Positions 35,242 to 44,506 of a stretch of DNA of 64,000 bases are shown here, piece by piece. Made by a program: the position numbers and the translations under genes. The DNA is taken from the NCBI RefSeq assembly GCF_900182955.1, contig NZ_FXUL01000004.1, positions 248,001 through 312,000 on the forward strand. Direction: 5' to 3'. The DNA comes from Noviherbaspirillum suwonense (lineage in GTDB: Bacteria > Pseudomonadota > Gammaproteobacteria > Burkholderiales > Burkholderiaceae_D). The notes under the pieces are model-generated. The model searched no databases. It was not told the DNA's origin and saw nothing but the letters and a program-made list of their open reading frames with translations. Positions within the stretch are counted from its first letter, which is position 1. Every line of letters begins with the position of its first letter.

Positions 35242-36432
35242 ATGGCAAGCAGCGTCAATATTCTGATCGTCGACGATCTTCCCGAAAACCTGATCGCGCT
35301 GGAGGCGCTGATCCGGCGCGACCACCTGACCGTGCATGCGGCCAGCTCCGGCGACGACGCGCTTTCGCTGCTGCTGGAGCATGATTTCGCGCTGGCGCTG
35401 CTGGACGTGCAGATGCCGGGCATGAACGGCTTCGAACTGGCCGAGCTGATGCGCGGCACCGAGCGCACCCGGCGCATCCCCATCGTGTTCGTCAGCGCCG
35501 CCGGCCGCGAACTGAACCATGCGTTCAGGGGCTACGAGGCGGGCGCGGTCGATTTCCTGCACAAGCCGCTGGACGCGTACGCGGTCAACAGCAAGGTCGC
35601 GGTGTTCGTCGACATGTACCGCCAGCGCAGCGAGATGCGGCGGCAGGTCGAGGCGCTGGAACTGGCGCGGCGCGAGCAGCAGGCGCTGCTGGAGCGTCTC
35701 AATGCCGCGCAGCAGGAGCTGGAGCATGCGGTGAAGATGCGCGACGACTTCATGTCCATCGTCGCCCACGAGCTGCGCACGCCGCTCAACACGCTGTTCC
35801 TGGAGTCGCAGCTGCGGCGCATGCAGCTCGACCGCGGCAACATGGCGGCCTTCGACCCGGCGCGGCTGGACGCGATGTTTGCCCGCGACGACCGCCAGAT
35901 CCGCAACATGGTGCGGCTGATCGAGGACATGATGGATGTCTCGCGCATCCGCAGCGGCACGCTGTCGGTGCGGCCGGTGAAGATCGAGCTGTCGCTGCTG
36001 CTGCAGCGGGTGGTCGACGACCTGGCGCAGCAGGCGGCGGCGGTCGGCAGCACGATCACGCTGCAGGCGCCCGAGCCGGTCGACGGCTGGTGGGACGAGT
36101 TCCGGATCGAGCAGGTGGCGGTCAACCTGCTGACCAACGCGCTGCGCTACGGCAGCGGCAAGCCGGTGGAGGTGAGCCTGTCGCCGGCGCCGGACGGCGC
36201 GCACATCGAGGTGCGCGACCATGGCATCGGCATCTCGCAGGAAGACCAGAAGCGCATCTTCCGCCAGTTCGAGCGCGCCGGCGGCGGCCGCTCGGCGGAC
36301 GGGCTGGGACTCGGGCTGTTCATCACGCAGCAGCTGGTCGAGGCGCACGGCGGCAGCATCAAGGTCTACAGCGAACCCGGCAACGGCTCGGTGTTCATCC
36401 TGCACCTGCCGCACGCGGCAGCCCCGGCATAG
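35242..36432 (+). CDS. Receiver-histidine kinase (hybrid, cytosolic)
   Basis: 396 residues: N-terminal receiver with DD at 11-12, Asp55 in LLDVQMPG and Lys108 in LHKPLD. A coiled coil at about 125-165 leads to HisKA with His176 in AHELRTP, and HATPase motifs NLLTNALRYG, DHGIGIS, GLGLGLF. There is no membrane segment. A TTG at 35233 overlapping the cheB stop is a possible earlier start. Likely works downstream of the CHASE3 kinase and the CheR/CheB pair in one phosphorelay; targets unknown. Confidence 0.92.
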   Translation: MASSVNILIVDDLPENLIALEALIRRDHLTVHAASSGDDALSLLLEHDFALALLDVQMPGMNGFELAELMRGTERTRRIPIVFVSAAGRELNHAFRGYEAGAVDFLHKPLDAYAVNSKVAVFVDMYRQRSEMRRQVEALELARREQQALLERLNAAQQELEHAVKMRDDFMSIVAHELRTPLNTLFLESQLRRMQLDRGNMAAFDPARLDAMFARDDRQIRNMVRLIEDMMDVSRIRSGTLSVRPVKIELSLLLQRVVDDLAQQAAAVGSTITLQAPEPVDGWWDEFRIEQVAVNLLTNALRYGSGKPVEVSLSPAPDGAHIEVRDHGIGISQEDQKRIFRQFERAGGGRSADGLGLGLFITQQLVEAHGGSIKVYSEPGNGSVFILHLPHAAAPA

Positions 36433-36614
36433 GAAGCGCAGGGCAGGCTGCCTTGCCTGCTGCGGTCTGGCTGGCGAACCCATTTTCCACAGCGCCCAGC
36501 CCGGCGGAAATGCCATCCGTTGCATTTAATTGCATCGAGGAAATTATTTCTGGCGTCGATATGAAACAATCGCTAGAATCAATAAATTCGTTCAAATTAA
36601 AAGAAAGAGCAGCC

Positions 36615-37226
36615 ATGACCACTCTCGCGTCCCTGCGCGTCAATGCGGAAGAGTATTGCACCACCCGCGACGCGGCAGGCGTGCTCGGGGTCTCGCTGCG
36701 GACGATACAGGTCTGGGTCGAGAGCGGCGCCCTGCAGGCCTGGAAGACGCCCGGCGGACATCGCCGGATCACCGTGAAGTCGCTGGAAAAAATGGCCGTC
36801 GAACGGTCGAGCGCGCTGGGCATCGCGCCATCGCCGGCGCCTGCCGCCGCCGCAAGCCCTTACTGCGTGATGGTGGTGGATGACGATCCGACCATGCTGC
36901 GCCTGTATGAGCTGGAGATCGCCGGCTGGGATTTGCCGGTCCAGCTGACAACCGCCGCCAACGGGATGGATGCGCTGATCAAGATCGGCAAGCACCGGCC
37001 CGACCTGCTGATCACGGACCTGACGATGCCGGAAATCGACGGCTTTGGCATGATCAGGCGGCTGCGCGCGAACGAGGACTGCGCCGGCATGCCGGTCATC
37101 GTGGTCAGCGGCCTGGACGAGAGCGCGCTGAAGGCCGGCGGCCTCGCACCCGACATCCCTTTCTTCCCCAAACCTGTGCCATTCGAAGCGCTGTTCGACG
37201 CGGTCAAGCGCAGCCTGAACGCATAG
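36615..37226 (+). CDS. MerR/excisionase-type HTH fused to a receiver domain
   Basis: Unusual response regulator of 203 residues with the DNA-binding part first. A MerR/Xis-like winged HTH at about 14-60 (YCTTRDAAGVLGVSLRTIQVWVESG, then TPGGHRRI) is followed by an Ala/Pro linker (70-82). A receiver domain has DDD at about 89-91, Asp135 in LITDLTMPE and Lys186 in FFPKPV. The promoter region upstream is A+T-rich, and the gene ends in a terminator-like hairpin, so it is probably its own unit. It could be the output of the adjacent kinases. The ATG at 36615 follows GAAAGAG; a longer in-frame start at 36561 is possible. Confidence 0.88.
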   Translation: MTTLASLRVNAEEYCTTRDAAGVLGVSLRTIQVWVESGALQAWKTPGGHRRITVKSLEKMAVERSSALGIAPSPAPAAAASPYCVMVVDDDPTMLRLYELEIAGWDLPVQLTTAANGMDALIKIGKHRPDLLITDLTMPEIDGFGMIRRLRANEDCAGMPVIVVSGLDESALKAGGLAPDIPFFPKPVPFEALFDAVKRSLNA

Positions 37227-37268
37227 AACCGCCGCGCAGTTCAACCTCGGCCTGACGGACAGGCCGCA

Positions 37269-37306
37269 GGGCGGGGCGGCCGCCTGCCGCCCGTCTTTCT
37301 TTTCTC
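37269..37306 (+). terminator. Terminator-like hairpin after the HTH-receiver gene
   Basis: GGGCGG / CCGCCC arms with further internal G-C pairing (37269-37292), followed by the T-rich tail GTCTTTCTTTTCT. Confidence 0.6.
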
Positions 37307-37669
37307 CCAATCACGAATGATCTGAAGCACGGTCCCGTCAAACGCGGGACGCTGCCCGTTCACGGGCCGAGGCAATGGCCGGGTTCCCGGCCGCCTGGCA
37401 CCAACCGCCGGCCGTGCAGCGCATCCATGCGCTCCGGAACCAACCGGATTGCCGCACCGCGCATGCACCTGATCGCATCCCGGTCTGCCGGACCGCTCGT
37501 CTTTCCTTCCTCCTGTCCCCAGTCGCCGACACCGCTTTAGCGTATTTCCAACAGTGGGCAATTGTTTCTGCTCAGTAATAAAGATGTTTCTATACAGAAA
37601 TTATAAAAGTGATAGAATGCAACAAAATGAAAGAAATGATACTTCCAGCAAAATGATGCTTCCATCGAA
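37307..37669. other. Intergenic region with tandem 17-bp repeat before the secreted-protein operon
   Basis: No convincing gene. The right third (37560-37669) is A+T-rich and should contain the promoter of the DUF11 operon. Two tandem 17-bp units lie at 37635-37651 and 37652-37668 (AATGATACTTCCAGCAA and AATGATGCTTCCATCGA, 14 of 17 identical) and abut the start codon. A third copy begins at 37669 and contains that ATG. Confidence 0.5.
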
Positions 37670-38173
37670 ATGACACCGATGATCAAAATGTCCGTTGCAG
37701 TTCTGGCTTCCGCCATCCTCTTCACCGCCGCGCCCTGGTTCGCCCACGCCGCAACCGGCCCCGAAGTCGTCGTCGACCTGCAGGTGCAAAAAGTCGTGCG
37801 CCAGAAGGACGGCGCCGAGACCATGGTCGATGGCCAGGCCGGGCCGGGGGACACCCTGGAATACCGGGCGACCTATACCAACCGCGGCGCCGCGCCCGCC
37901 CGCGGCGTGCTGGCGACGCTGCCGGTGCCGCCGGACGGCATGGAATATGTCGATGCGTCCGCCGCGCCGGCCAAGGTGCTGGCCAGCCTGGATGGCAAGC
38001 AGTTCGCGCCTGCGCCGCTGCAGCGCGTGGTCGTCCTGCCCGACGGCAGCCGCAAGTCCGAAGCGGTGCCCGCATCCGAATACCGCTTCCTGCGCTGGAA
38101 CCTGGGCGACCTCGACGCCGGCAAAAGCGTCGTCGTCCGCTCCCGCATGCGCCTGATCGGCGCTCCCCGTTAA
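37670..38173 (+). CDS. Secreted DUF11-like protein
   Basis: 167 residues with a clear signal peptide (about 1-28, cleavage near AHA-A). One conserved-repeat (DUF11, TIGR01451-like) beta-sandwich follows: GDTLEYRATYTNRGAAPARGVLATLPVP is the typical strand pattern, ending with RWNLGDLDAGKSVVV. DUF11 domains occur in cell-surface and exported proteins; their role is structural. First gene of a four-gene series of exported proteins. No strong ribosome site is visible; the start codon sits in a tandem repeat. Confidence 0.75.
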   Translation: MTPMIKMSVAVLASAILFTAAPWFAHAATGPEVVVDLQVQKVVRQKDGAETMVDGQAGPGDTLEYRATYTNRGAAPARGVLATLPVPPDGMEYVDASAAPAKVLASLDGKQFAPAPLQRVVVLPDGSRKSEAVPASEYRFLRWNLGDLDAGKSVVVRSRMRLIGAPR

Positions 38174-38191
38174 TCGTCACAAGCACACACG

Positions 38192-39565
38192 ATGAAATAC
38201 GCTCGATTTTCCCGTCACTCCCCTGCAGCAGGCTGCCGCCGCCTTCGCCTTTCGCGCCTTTCCCGACTGGCGCTGGCCGCGCTGGCCCTGCTGGGCGCCG
38301 CTTCCGCCCATGCGCTCACCGCGGCCGGCGCGTCGATCTCGAACCAGGCCACCGCGACCTATACCGACGCGGCGTCGACCGCGCGCACGGTCAGTTCCAA
38401 TACCGTGGTCACGGTGGTGCAGCAGGTCGGCAGCCTGACGATGTCGGTGAATGGCGCGAAGAATGCCGCGCCGGGCGCCCAGGTCAGCTATCCGCACACC
38501 ATCACCAATACCGGCAACGGCCCTGACAGCTTCCTGCTCAGCGCCACCAACAGCGGCGCCTTCGCCCATGCCGGCGTGCTGTTCTATGCCGACGCCAACG
38601 GCGACGGCGTGGCCGACAATGCGACGCCCATCGTCGCCACGGACAGCATCGCGGCCGGCGCGACCTACAAGTTCGTCGCCGTGGCCACGGTGCCGGCCAA
38701 CGCGCCGGCCAATGCGGCCAACAGCATCGTCGTGACCGCGGCCAGCGTCTACGCGCCCGGCTCGACCGCGACCAATACCGACACCACCACGGCCAGCGCA
38801 GTGTCGACGGTCGACATCACCGGCAATGCGCCGGGCGCCGGCGCACCCGGCGCGGGCGCCGGCCCGGAAGTCACGCCGACCATCACCAACGCGGTTAACC
38901 CGGGCGGCACCACCCGCTACACGCTGTACCTGAACAATGGCGGCAACGCGCCCGACACCTTCAACCTGCAGGCCAGCACCGACGGCAGCTTCGGCGCGAC
39001 CACGCTGCCGCCGGGCTGGACCGTGGTCTTCAAGGACGCGGCCGGTTCCGTCATCACCAGCAGCACGGTGCCGGCCGGCGGCAACAGCCTGGTGTATGCG
39101 GATGTCACGCCGCCCGGCGGCGCCGTGGCGGCGGCGAGCGACCTGTATTTCCGCGCCGCCGGCACGACATCGGGCGCAAGCGACCGGCTGCACGTGGCGG
39201 CGGTCGTGCTGCCGGCCGCGGGCCAGGTCGCACTGGTCAAGTCGCAGGCGCTCGACGCCAACTGCGACGGCATCGCCGACACGCCGTTCGTACTGGTCAA
39301 CATCACCGTCGGCGCCGTGCCGGGCGCCTGCATCCGCTACCAGATCGCCGCGAGCAATGTCAGCGGCAGCAACGTGACGGCGCTGGTGATCACCGATCCG
39401 ACGCCCGGCAGCACGACCTACCATGCGGCCCGCGCGGCCAGCGTGACGCTGGGCACCGTCACCGCGCCGGCCGGCGGCAGCGCCGGCAATGTGCAGGCAA
39501 CCGTGGGCACGCTGGCGCCGGCGCAGTCCGCGGTGCTCGAGTTCGGCGTCCGGATCAATCCATAA
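38192..39565 (+). CDS. Secreted protein with DUF11 repeats
   Basis: 457 residues: a basic n-region and hydrophobic core (about 26-41) form a signal peptide cleaved near AHA-L. The mature protein opens with SISNQATATYTD, a motif repeated at the start of the next gene's product (AIANQAQASFIE). Several Ala/Thr/Gly-rich beta-sandwich modules include VSYPHTITNTGNGPDSFLL, TRYTLYLNNGGNAPDTFNL and IRYQIAASNVSGSNVTALVITD. These are DUF11-type units, so the protein is a repetitive extracellular or periplasmic scaffold. The 18-base gap to the upstream gene and 90-base gap to the next suggest one operon. Confidence 0.78.
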   Translation: MKYARFSRHSPAAGCRRLRLSRLSRLALAALALLGAASAHALTAAGASISNQATATYTDAASTARTVSSNTVVTVVQQVGSLTMSVNGAKNAAPGAQVSYPHTITNTGNGPDSFLLSATNSGAFAHAGVLFYADANGDGVADNATPIVATDSIAAGATYKFVAVATVPANAPANAANSIVVTAASVYAPGSTATNTDTTTASAVSTVDITGNAPGAGAPGAGAGPEVTPTITNAVNPGGTTRYTLYLNNGGNAPDTFNLQASTDGSFGATTLPPGWTVVFKDAAGSVITSSTVPAGGNSLVYADVTPPGGAVAAASDLYFRAAGTTSGASDRLHVAAVVLPAAGQVALVKSQALDANCDGIADTPFVLVNITVGAVPGACIRYQIAASNVSGSNVTALVITDPTPGSTTYHAARAASVTLGTVTAPAGGSAGNVQATVGTLAPAQSAVLEFGVRINP

Positions 39566-39655
39566 CGCCGCCCCTTCCTTCCCTCCCGTCCCTGGCGCTG
39601 CACCGGACCCCGGCGCAGCGCGGGGCTCGCCACGTCCATCGCCATCGTCCCGTCC

Positions 39656-42600
39656 ATGCAGAAACCTGCCCGCCTGCCGCGCCTCTACCTGCTGTCATGC
39701 CTGTTCCTGGCATGGCTGCTGTGCGCGCCTGCGGGCGCGGCGGTGACCCTGAACAATGCGATCGCCAACCAGGCGCAGGCAAGCTTCATCGAAGCGGCGT
39801 CCAGCAAGAACGCGACCCTGAACTCGAACAAGGTCAGGGTCGTGCCGCCGACCACGATCCGCTATTACCGCGACGACCAGTTCAGCAACGAAGCGCTGGC
39901 GTCGCGCATAGGCAGGCAGCTGTTCGTGCAGGCCAGCGCCGAGGCATGCAATGCCGACGAGACGGCGAATGAGCAGGTGCGCATCAGCATCGCGTCGAAA
40001 CTCACCGGCGACATGGAGTGGTTCGACGCGAGCGAGACCGGCCCGGACACCGGGCTGTTCCGGATTCCGCGCCAGGTCATGACGATGGACGGCGGCGTGC
40101 AGCCGGTGCCGGGCGACGGCATCCTGCAGGTGCTGAAGAATGACACGCTGATGGCGCGCATCGAGAACTGCGGCAGCGCCGCCGTGTCGATGCTGCTGAT
40201 CGACCCCTCGGGCATCGTCTTCGACAGCCGCAGCGACGAGCCGGTCGCCGGCGCCACCGTCGCCATCATCGACGCCAGCGGCGAAGGCAATGGCGGCAAT
40301 GCCGGCGGCCCGGCGAAGGTGTTCAGCAATGACGGCGCGCCCGCGCCCGACACGGTCACCACCGGTGCCGACGGCCGCTTCGAGTTTCCGCAGGTCGGGG
40401 CGGGCCGCTACCGGCTGGTGGTCACGCCGCCGCCCAGCTACGACTTCGCGTCGAAGCTGGCGCCGGCCGCGCTGCCGGCGACCCGGACGATCCACCTGTA
40501 CGGTTCCTATGGCGGCGAATTCCCGGTCAACGCCAGCACCGGCGCGGTCGTGCTCGACGTGCCGCTGGACTTCGACAGCAGCGGCCTGCTGCTGGAGAAG
40601 TCCGCTTCCCGCCAGGTCGTGGAGATCGCCGACTTCCTCGACTATGCGCTGAACGTGCGCAACAGCGGCAGGGGCGACCTGGTGCAGGTCGTGGTGCGCG
40701 ACCGGCTGCCGGCCGGCTTCAAGTTCGAGCCGGGAAGCCTGCGGGTGCGCGGCGCCAGGGCGCCCGACCCGGTCCAGACGGCCAGCGGCGAACTGGCGCT
40801 GCCGGTCGGCGAGCTGCCCGTCAACGCGGTGGCGGCCATCAGCTTCCGCGTCCGGGTCGGCCCCGGCGCGCTGCAGGGCGACGGCATCAGCCGCGGCCAG
40901 GCAGGCAGCGGCCGGCCCCTGCCGAAGACAAGCAACGTGGCGACCGCGCGGGTCAAGGTGCAGGCCGGCGTGTTCAGCACCAAGGGCTATGTGATCGGCT
41001 CGGTCTACCAGGACTGCAATGGCAGCATGCTGCGCGAGGCCGGGGAAATTGGCATACCCGGCGTGCGCATCCTGATGGAAGACGGCACGTCGGTCGTCAC
41101 CGACATCGACGGCAGGTACAGCTTCAGCGAGGTGGCGGCGCGCACCCACGTGCTGCGGCTCGACGGCGCGACCCTGCCGCCCGGCGCGCGGATCGCCGAC
41201 GCGGACCGCAGCCGTTTCGCCGACCTGAAGAACGGCGAGCTGTACAAGGCGGAATTCGCCGTCGCCGGCTGCGACGCGGCAACCGGCAAGGACATCGAAA
41301 GCCGCCGCGCGCAACTCGTTAGGGCCGGCGCGGCGGCCATCGCGCCGGGCGGCGCGGCCGCGGCCGCTGCGCCGATCCCGGCCGCAGCCGCGGCGCCGGC
41401 CGCAGCGGCTGACATCGATGTCGGCGCGCTGGACAACACGCTGGACTTCGTCGGCCTGCAGGACGGCGCGGTGCTGGGCCAGGCGCAGACGCCGGTGCGG
41501 GTCAAGGGCGCGACCGGTTCGCGCCTGGCGCTGAGCGTGAACGGCGGCGCGGTGCCCGACAAGCGCATCGGGCGCAAGCTCGCGGCGCCGGACCGCCAGG
41601 TCGAACTGTGGGAATACATCGGCGTCGACCTCAAACCCGGTCCCAACGTGCTGGAGGTGACGCAGCATGACGGCTTCGGCAATCCGCGCGGCGCCAGGCG
41701 CATCACCGTCACCGTCGCGGCCGGCGCCGCGGTCATCGAGCTGGCGGCGACCCAGGCCGCGGTGCCGGCCGACGGCAAGTCCATGGCCGGCATCCGGGTG
41801 CGCCTGTCCGACGCGAACGGCGTGCGGGTCACCGCGCCCACGCCGCTGACGCTGGAATCCAGCCGCGGCGCCTGGCAGGCGGTCGACCTCGACCCGCGCG
41901 AGCCGGGCGTGCAGGCCATGCTCGACGGAGGCGAAGCCGACTTCCTGCTGCAGGCGCCGAAGGAGGAGGGCGAAGCCGTGGTGCGCGTGCGCAGCGACGG
42001 CGCGAGCCGGGAGATCAGGGTGCATTTCGTGCCGGACATGCAGCCGCTGATTGCCGCCGGCCTGATCGAGGGCGCGATCAATGTCCGCCACTTCCGGCGC
42101 GACGCGCTGGCGCCGGCACGGGCCGAGGACGGTTTCGAGGACGAACTGCGGCAGGTGTCGCGTTCGCTGGGCGGCAATGCCGGCGCGGCGGCGCGCGCGG
42201 CGATGTTCATCAAGGGCAAGATCCGCGGCGACTACCTGCTGACGCTGGGCTATGAGTCGGAAAAGGCCCCGGACACCAAGCTGTTCCGCGACATCGACCC
42301 GAATGCGTTCTACCCGGTCTATGGCGACGGCGCGGTGCGCAGCTTCGATGCGCAGTCGACCGGCAAGCTCTACGTGCGCATCGCCCGCGACCGCTCGTGG
42401 CTGCTGTACGGCGACTTCACGCCGCCGCCGCCCACGCCCGCCCGCAACCTCGGCGCCTATCACCGCAGCCTGACCGGCGTGCGCGAGCATTACGAGACCG
42501 ACAGCGTCAGCATCGACGCCTATGCCAGCCGGGCCAGCGCGCGCCAGGCGATCGACGAGTTCCCGGCCATCGGCGTGTCCGGCCCGTTCCAGATCAGGCA

Positions 42601-44506
42601 GCGGCCCATGCTCGCCAACAGCGAGCGCGTCGAGATCGTGGTGCGCGACCGCAACCAGCCGGCGCTGGTGCTGGGCACGACGCCGCTGGCCCGCCTGCAG
42701 GATTACGAGATCGATCCGGTCGGCGGCACGCTGCTGCTGCGCGCGCCGGTCGCCAGCCTGGATCCGAACCTCAATCCGGTGTCGATCCGTGTCACCTACG
42801 AAGTCGACCAGGGCGGCGCGCAGTTCTGGGTCGCCGGCGTGAACGCGCAGGCCAGGGTAAGCGAGCGCATCGAGGTCGGCGGCAGCTACGCGACCGACCG
42901 CAATCCGCAGGACCCGGCCACGCTCAGGAGCGCGAATGCGACGGTGCGCCTGGCCGAGCAGACCACCCTGATCGCCGAGGTCGCCCGGAGCGACAAGGCC
43001 AGCCTGGGAACGGGCCGGGCCGCGCGGGTCGACGTCCAGCATGTCGATGGCAGGCTCGAGGCGCGCGTGCATGCGGGCCGCGCCGACAGCCAGTTCGACA
43101 ACCTGTCGGCCAGCCTGGGCCGCGGCCGCACCGAGGCTGGTGCGCGGGTGGCCTACCGGGTCGACGATGCGACCAGGCTGGTCGGCGAAGCGATCCATTC
43201 GGCCGACGCCGCCAGCGGCGCCGCGCGCGACGGCGTGCTGGCGGGCACGGTGACGCGTTTCGCCAACGGCGTGCAGCTCGAAGCCGGCGTGCGCCATGCG
43301 ACCGAAACTGCGCCGGCCAATGTCACGCTGCCGGACACGACCACCAACAGCGTGCGGGCCAAGGTGACGGCGCCGGCGCCGCTGCCGTCTCTGGCCGGCG
43401 CCACCGTGTTCGTCGAAGCGGAGCAGGATGTCGCGCATGCCGACCGCAAGACCGTCGCCGTCGGCGGCGACGTGCCGCTGGCGCAGGGCGGCCGGCTCTA
43501 TGCACGGCATGAACTGATCTCCAGCCTGGGCTCGAACTACGCGCTCAACGACAGCCAGCAGCGCAATGCGACCGTCGTCGGGCTGGAAGCCGGCGCGATC
43601 GAGGATGGCCGGGTCTTCTCCGAATACCGGGCGCGCAACGATTTCGGCGGGCCGCTGGCGGAAGCGGCCATCGGGCTGCGCAAGCTGTGGCGGGTGGACG
43701 AGGGCGTGGCCGTGTCGGGCAGCTTCGAGCGCGTGCAGACGCTCGAAGGCGAGAGCCACAACGGCGGCATCGCGCTGACCGCGGCGCTGGAGCTGACCAC
43801 CAATCCGAACTGGAAGGCGACCGCGCGCGCCGAGGTGCGGCGCTCGGACGCCAGCGAAGGCGTGCTGACGACCGCCGGCATTGCCGCCCGGCTCAGCCAC
43901 ACGCTGACCTTCCTCGGCAAGGGCACGGTCTCGTTCCAGCATGGCCGGCAGGGCGGCGGCATCCGCACCGACGCGCTGCTGCAAACCGGCCTGGCCTACC
44001 GGGCGCTCGAATCGCTGGGCCTGAACGCGCTTGCCAAGTACGAATACCGGCTCGAGCGCGACACCAGCTTCGCCAACGTGCGGCGGGCGGTGCATATCAT
44101 TGCCGCCAACCTGAATTACCAGGCCGACCGCGACACGGTCTACACCGTGCGTTATGCCGGCAAGCGGGTGCATGACCAGTCGGCCGGCATTGCCAGCCAG
44201 GCCAGCGCGCACTTGCTGGGCGGCCGCATCGGCAGAAACCTGGGCGGCCGCTGGGACGGCAGCCTGCTGGCGCAGATGCTCACCAGCGGCGACTTCGGCA
44301 GCCGCCAGGCCGGCGCCGGCGTCGAGGCGGGCTACCGGCTGCGGGACGACCTGTGGATGGCGGCCGGCTACAACTTCGCGGGCTTCACCGACCGCGACCT
44401 GTCGGCGAACAATTACACCAGCCGGGGCGTCTACCTGCGCATGCGCTACCAGTTCGACGAGCGCGCGCTGCCGGACGCACTCGCGGCGGACGCGGGGATG
44501 CACTGA
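39656..44506 (+). CDS. Large exported DUF11/SdrD-B-like protein with predicted C-terminal outer-membrane barrel
   Basis: 1616 residues. A signal peptide (1-28) is followed by a start similar to its neighbour (NNAIANQAQASF). A carboxypeptidase-regulatory-like module (about 190-260, PVAGATVAII ... GADGRFEFPQVGAGRYRLVV) precedes a DUF11 domain (about 310-435) and an SdrD-B/CnaB-like module (about 445-505, GSVYQDCNGSMLREAGEIGIPG). An Ala/Pro linker is at about 555-590, then Ig-like domains. From about residue 845 to the end the sequence has alternating aromatic/polar strands (FYPVYGDGAVRSFDAQSTGKLYVRI, then many RVxARxGR... pieces) as in a large outer-membrane beta-barrel. The last strand is YLRMRYQF, followed by 13 further residues. 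Probable role: surface anchor or export pore for the DUF11 proteins. Inferred, not known. Confidence 0.75.
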   Translation: MQKPARLPRLYLLSCLFLAWLLCAPAGAAVTLNNAIANQAQASFIEAASSKNATLNSNKVRVVPPTTIRYYRDDQFSNEALASRIGRQLFVQASAEACNADETANEQVRISIASKLTGDMEWFDASETGPDTGLFRIPRQVMTMDGGVQPVPGDGILQVLKNDTLMARIENCGSAAVSMLLIDPSGIVFDSRSDEPVAGATVAIIDASGEGNGGNAGGPAKVFSNDGAPAPDTVTTGADGRFEFPQVGAGRYRLVVTPPPSYDFASKLAPAALPATRTIHLYGSYGGEFPVNASTGAVVLDVPLDFDSSGLLLEKSASRQVVEIADFLDYALNVRNSGRGDLVQVVVRDRLPAGFKFEPGSLRVRGARAPDPVQTASGELALPVGELPVNAVAAISFRVRVGPGALQGDGISRGQAGSGRPLPKTSNVATARVKVQAGVFSTKGYVIGSVYQDCNGSMLREAGEIGIPGVRILMEDGTSVVTDIDGRYSFSEVAARTHVLRLDGATLPPGARIADADRSRFADLKNGELYKAEFAVAGCDAATGKDIESRRAQLVRAGAAAIAPGGAAAAAAPIPAAAAAPAAAADIDVGALDNTLDFVGLQDGAVLGQAQTPVRVKGATGSRLALSVNGGAVPDKRIGRKLAAPDRQVELWEYIGVDLKPGPNVLEVTQHDGFGNPRGARRITVTVAAGAAVIELAATQAAVPADGKSMAGIRVRLSDANGVRVTAPTPLTLESSRGAWQAVDLDPREPGVQAMLDGGEADFLLQAPKEEGEAVVRVRSDGASREIRVHFVPDMQPLIAAGLIEGAINVRHFRRDALAPARAEDGFEDELRQVSRSLGGNAGAAARAAMFIKGKIRGDYLLTLGYESEKAPDTKLFRDIDPNAFYPVYGDGAVRSFDAQSTGKLYVRIARDRSWLLYGDFTPPPPTPARNLGAYHRSLTGVREHYETDSVSIDAYASRASARQAIDEFPAIGVSGPFQIRQRPMLANSERVEIVVRDRNQPALVLGTTPLARLQDYEIDPVGGTLLLRAPVASLDPNLNPVSIRVTYEVDQGGAQFWVAGVNAQARVSERIEVGGSYATDRNPQDPATLRSANATVRLAEQTTLIAEVARSDKASLGTGRAARVDVQHVDGRLEARVHAGRADSQFDNLSASLGRGRTEAGARVAYRVDDATRLVGEAIHSADAASGAARDGVLAGTVTRFANGVQLEAGVRHATETAPANVTLPDTTTNSVRAKVTAPAPLPSLAGATVFVEAEQDVAHADRKTVAVGGDVPLAQGGRLYARHELISSLGSNYALNDSQQRNATVVGLEAGAIEDGRVFSEYRARNDFGGPLAEAAIGLRKLWRVDEGVAVSGSFERVQTLEGESHNGGIALTAALELTTNPNWKATARAEVRRSDASEGVLTTAGIAARLSHTLTFLGKGTVSFQHGRQGGGIRTDALLQTGLAYRALESLGLNALAKYEYRLERDTSFANVRRAVHIIAANLNYQADRDTVYTVRYAGKRVHDQSAGIASQASAHLLGGRIGRNLGGRWDGSLLAQMLTSGDFGSRQAGAGVEAGYRLRDDLWMAAGYNFAGFTDRDLSANNYTSRGVYLRMRYQFDERALPDALAADAGMH

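Noticed and set aside
37241-37561. 106-residue minus-strand frame in the 37.2-37.7 kb gap
   Set aside because: No family likeness, overlaps the terminator, Arg/Gly/Pro-rich noise.
39695-44503. 1602-residue open frame on the minus strand
   Set aside because: Antisense shadow of the 1616-residue exported protein: composition is Arg/His/Ala-rich without domains, a common artefact of high-G+C coding DNA.
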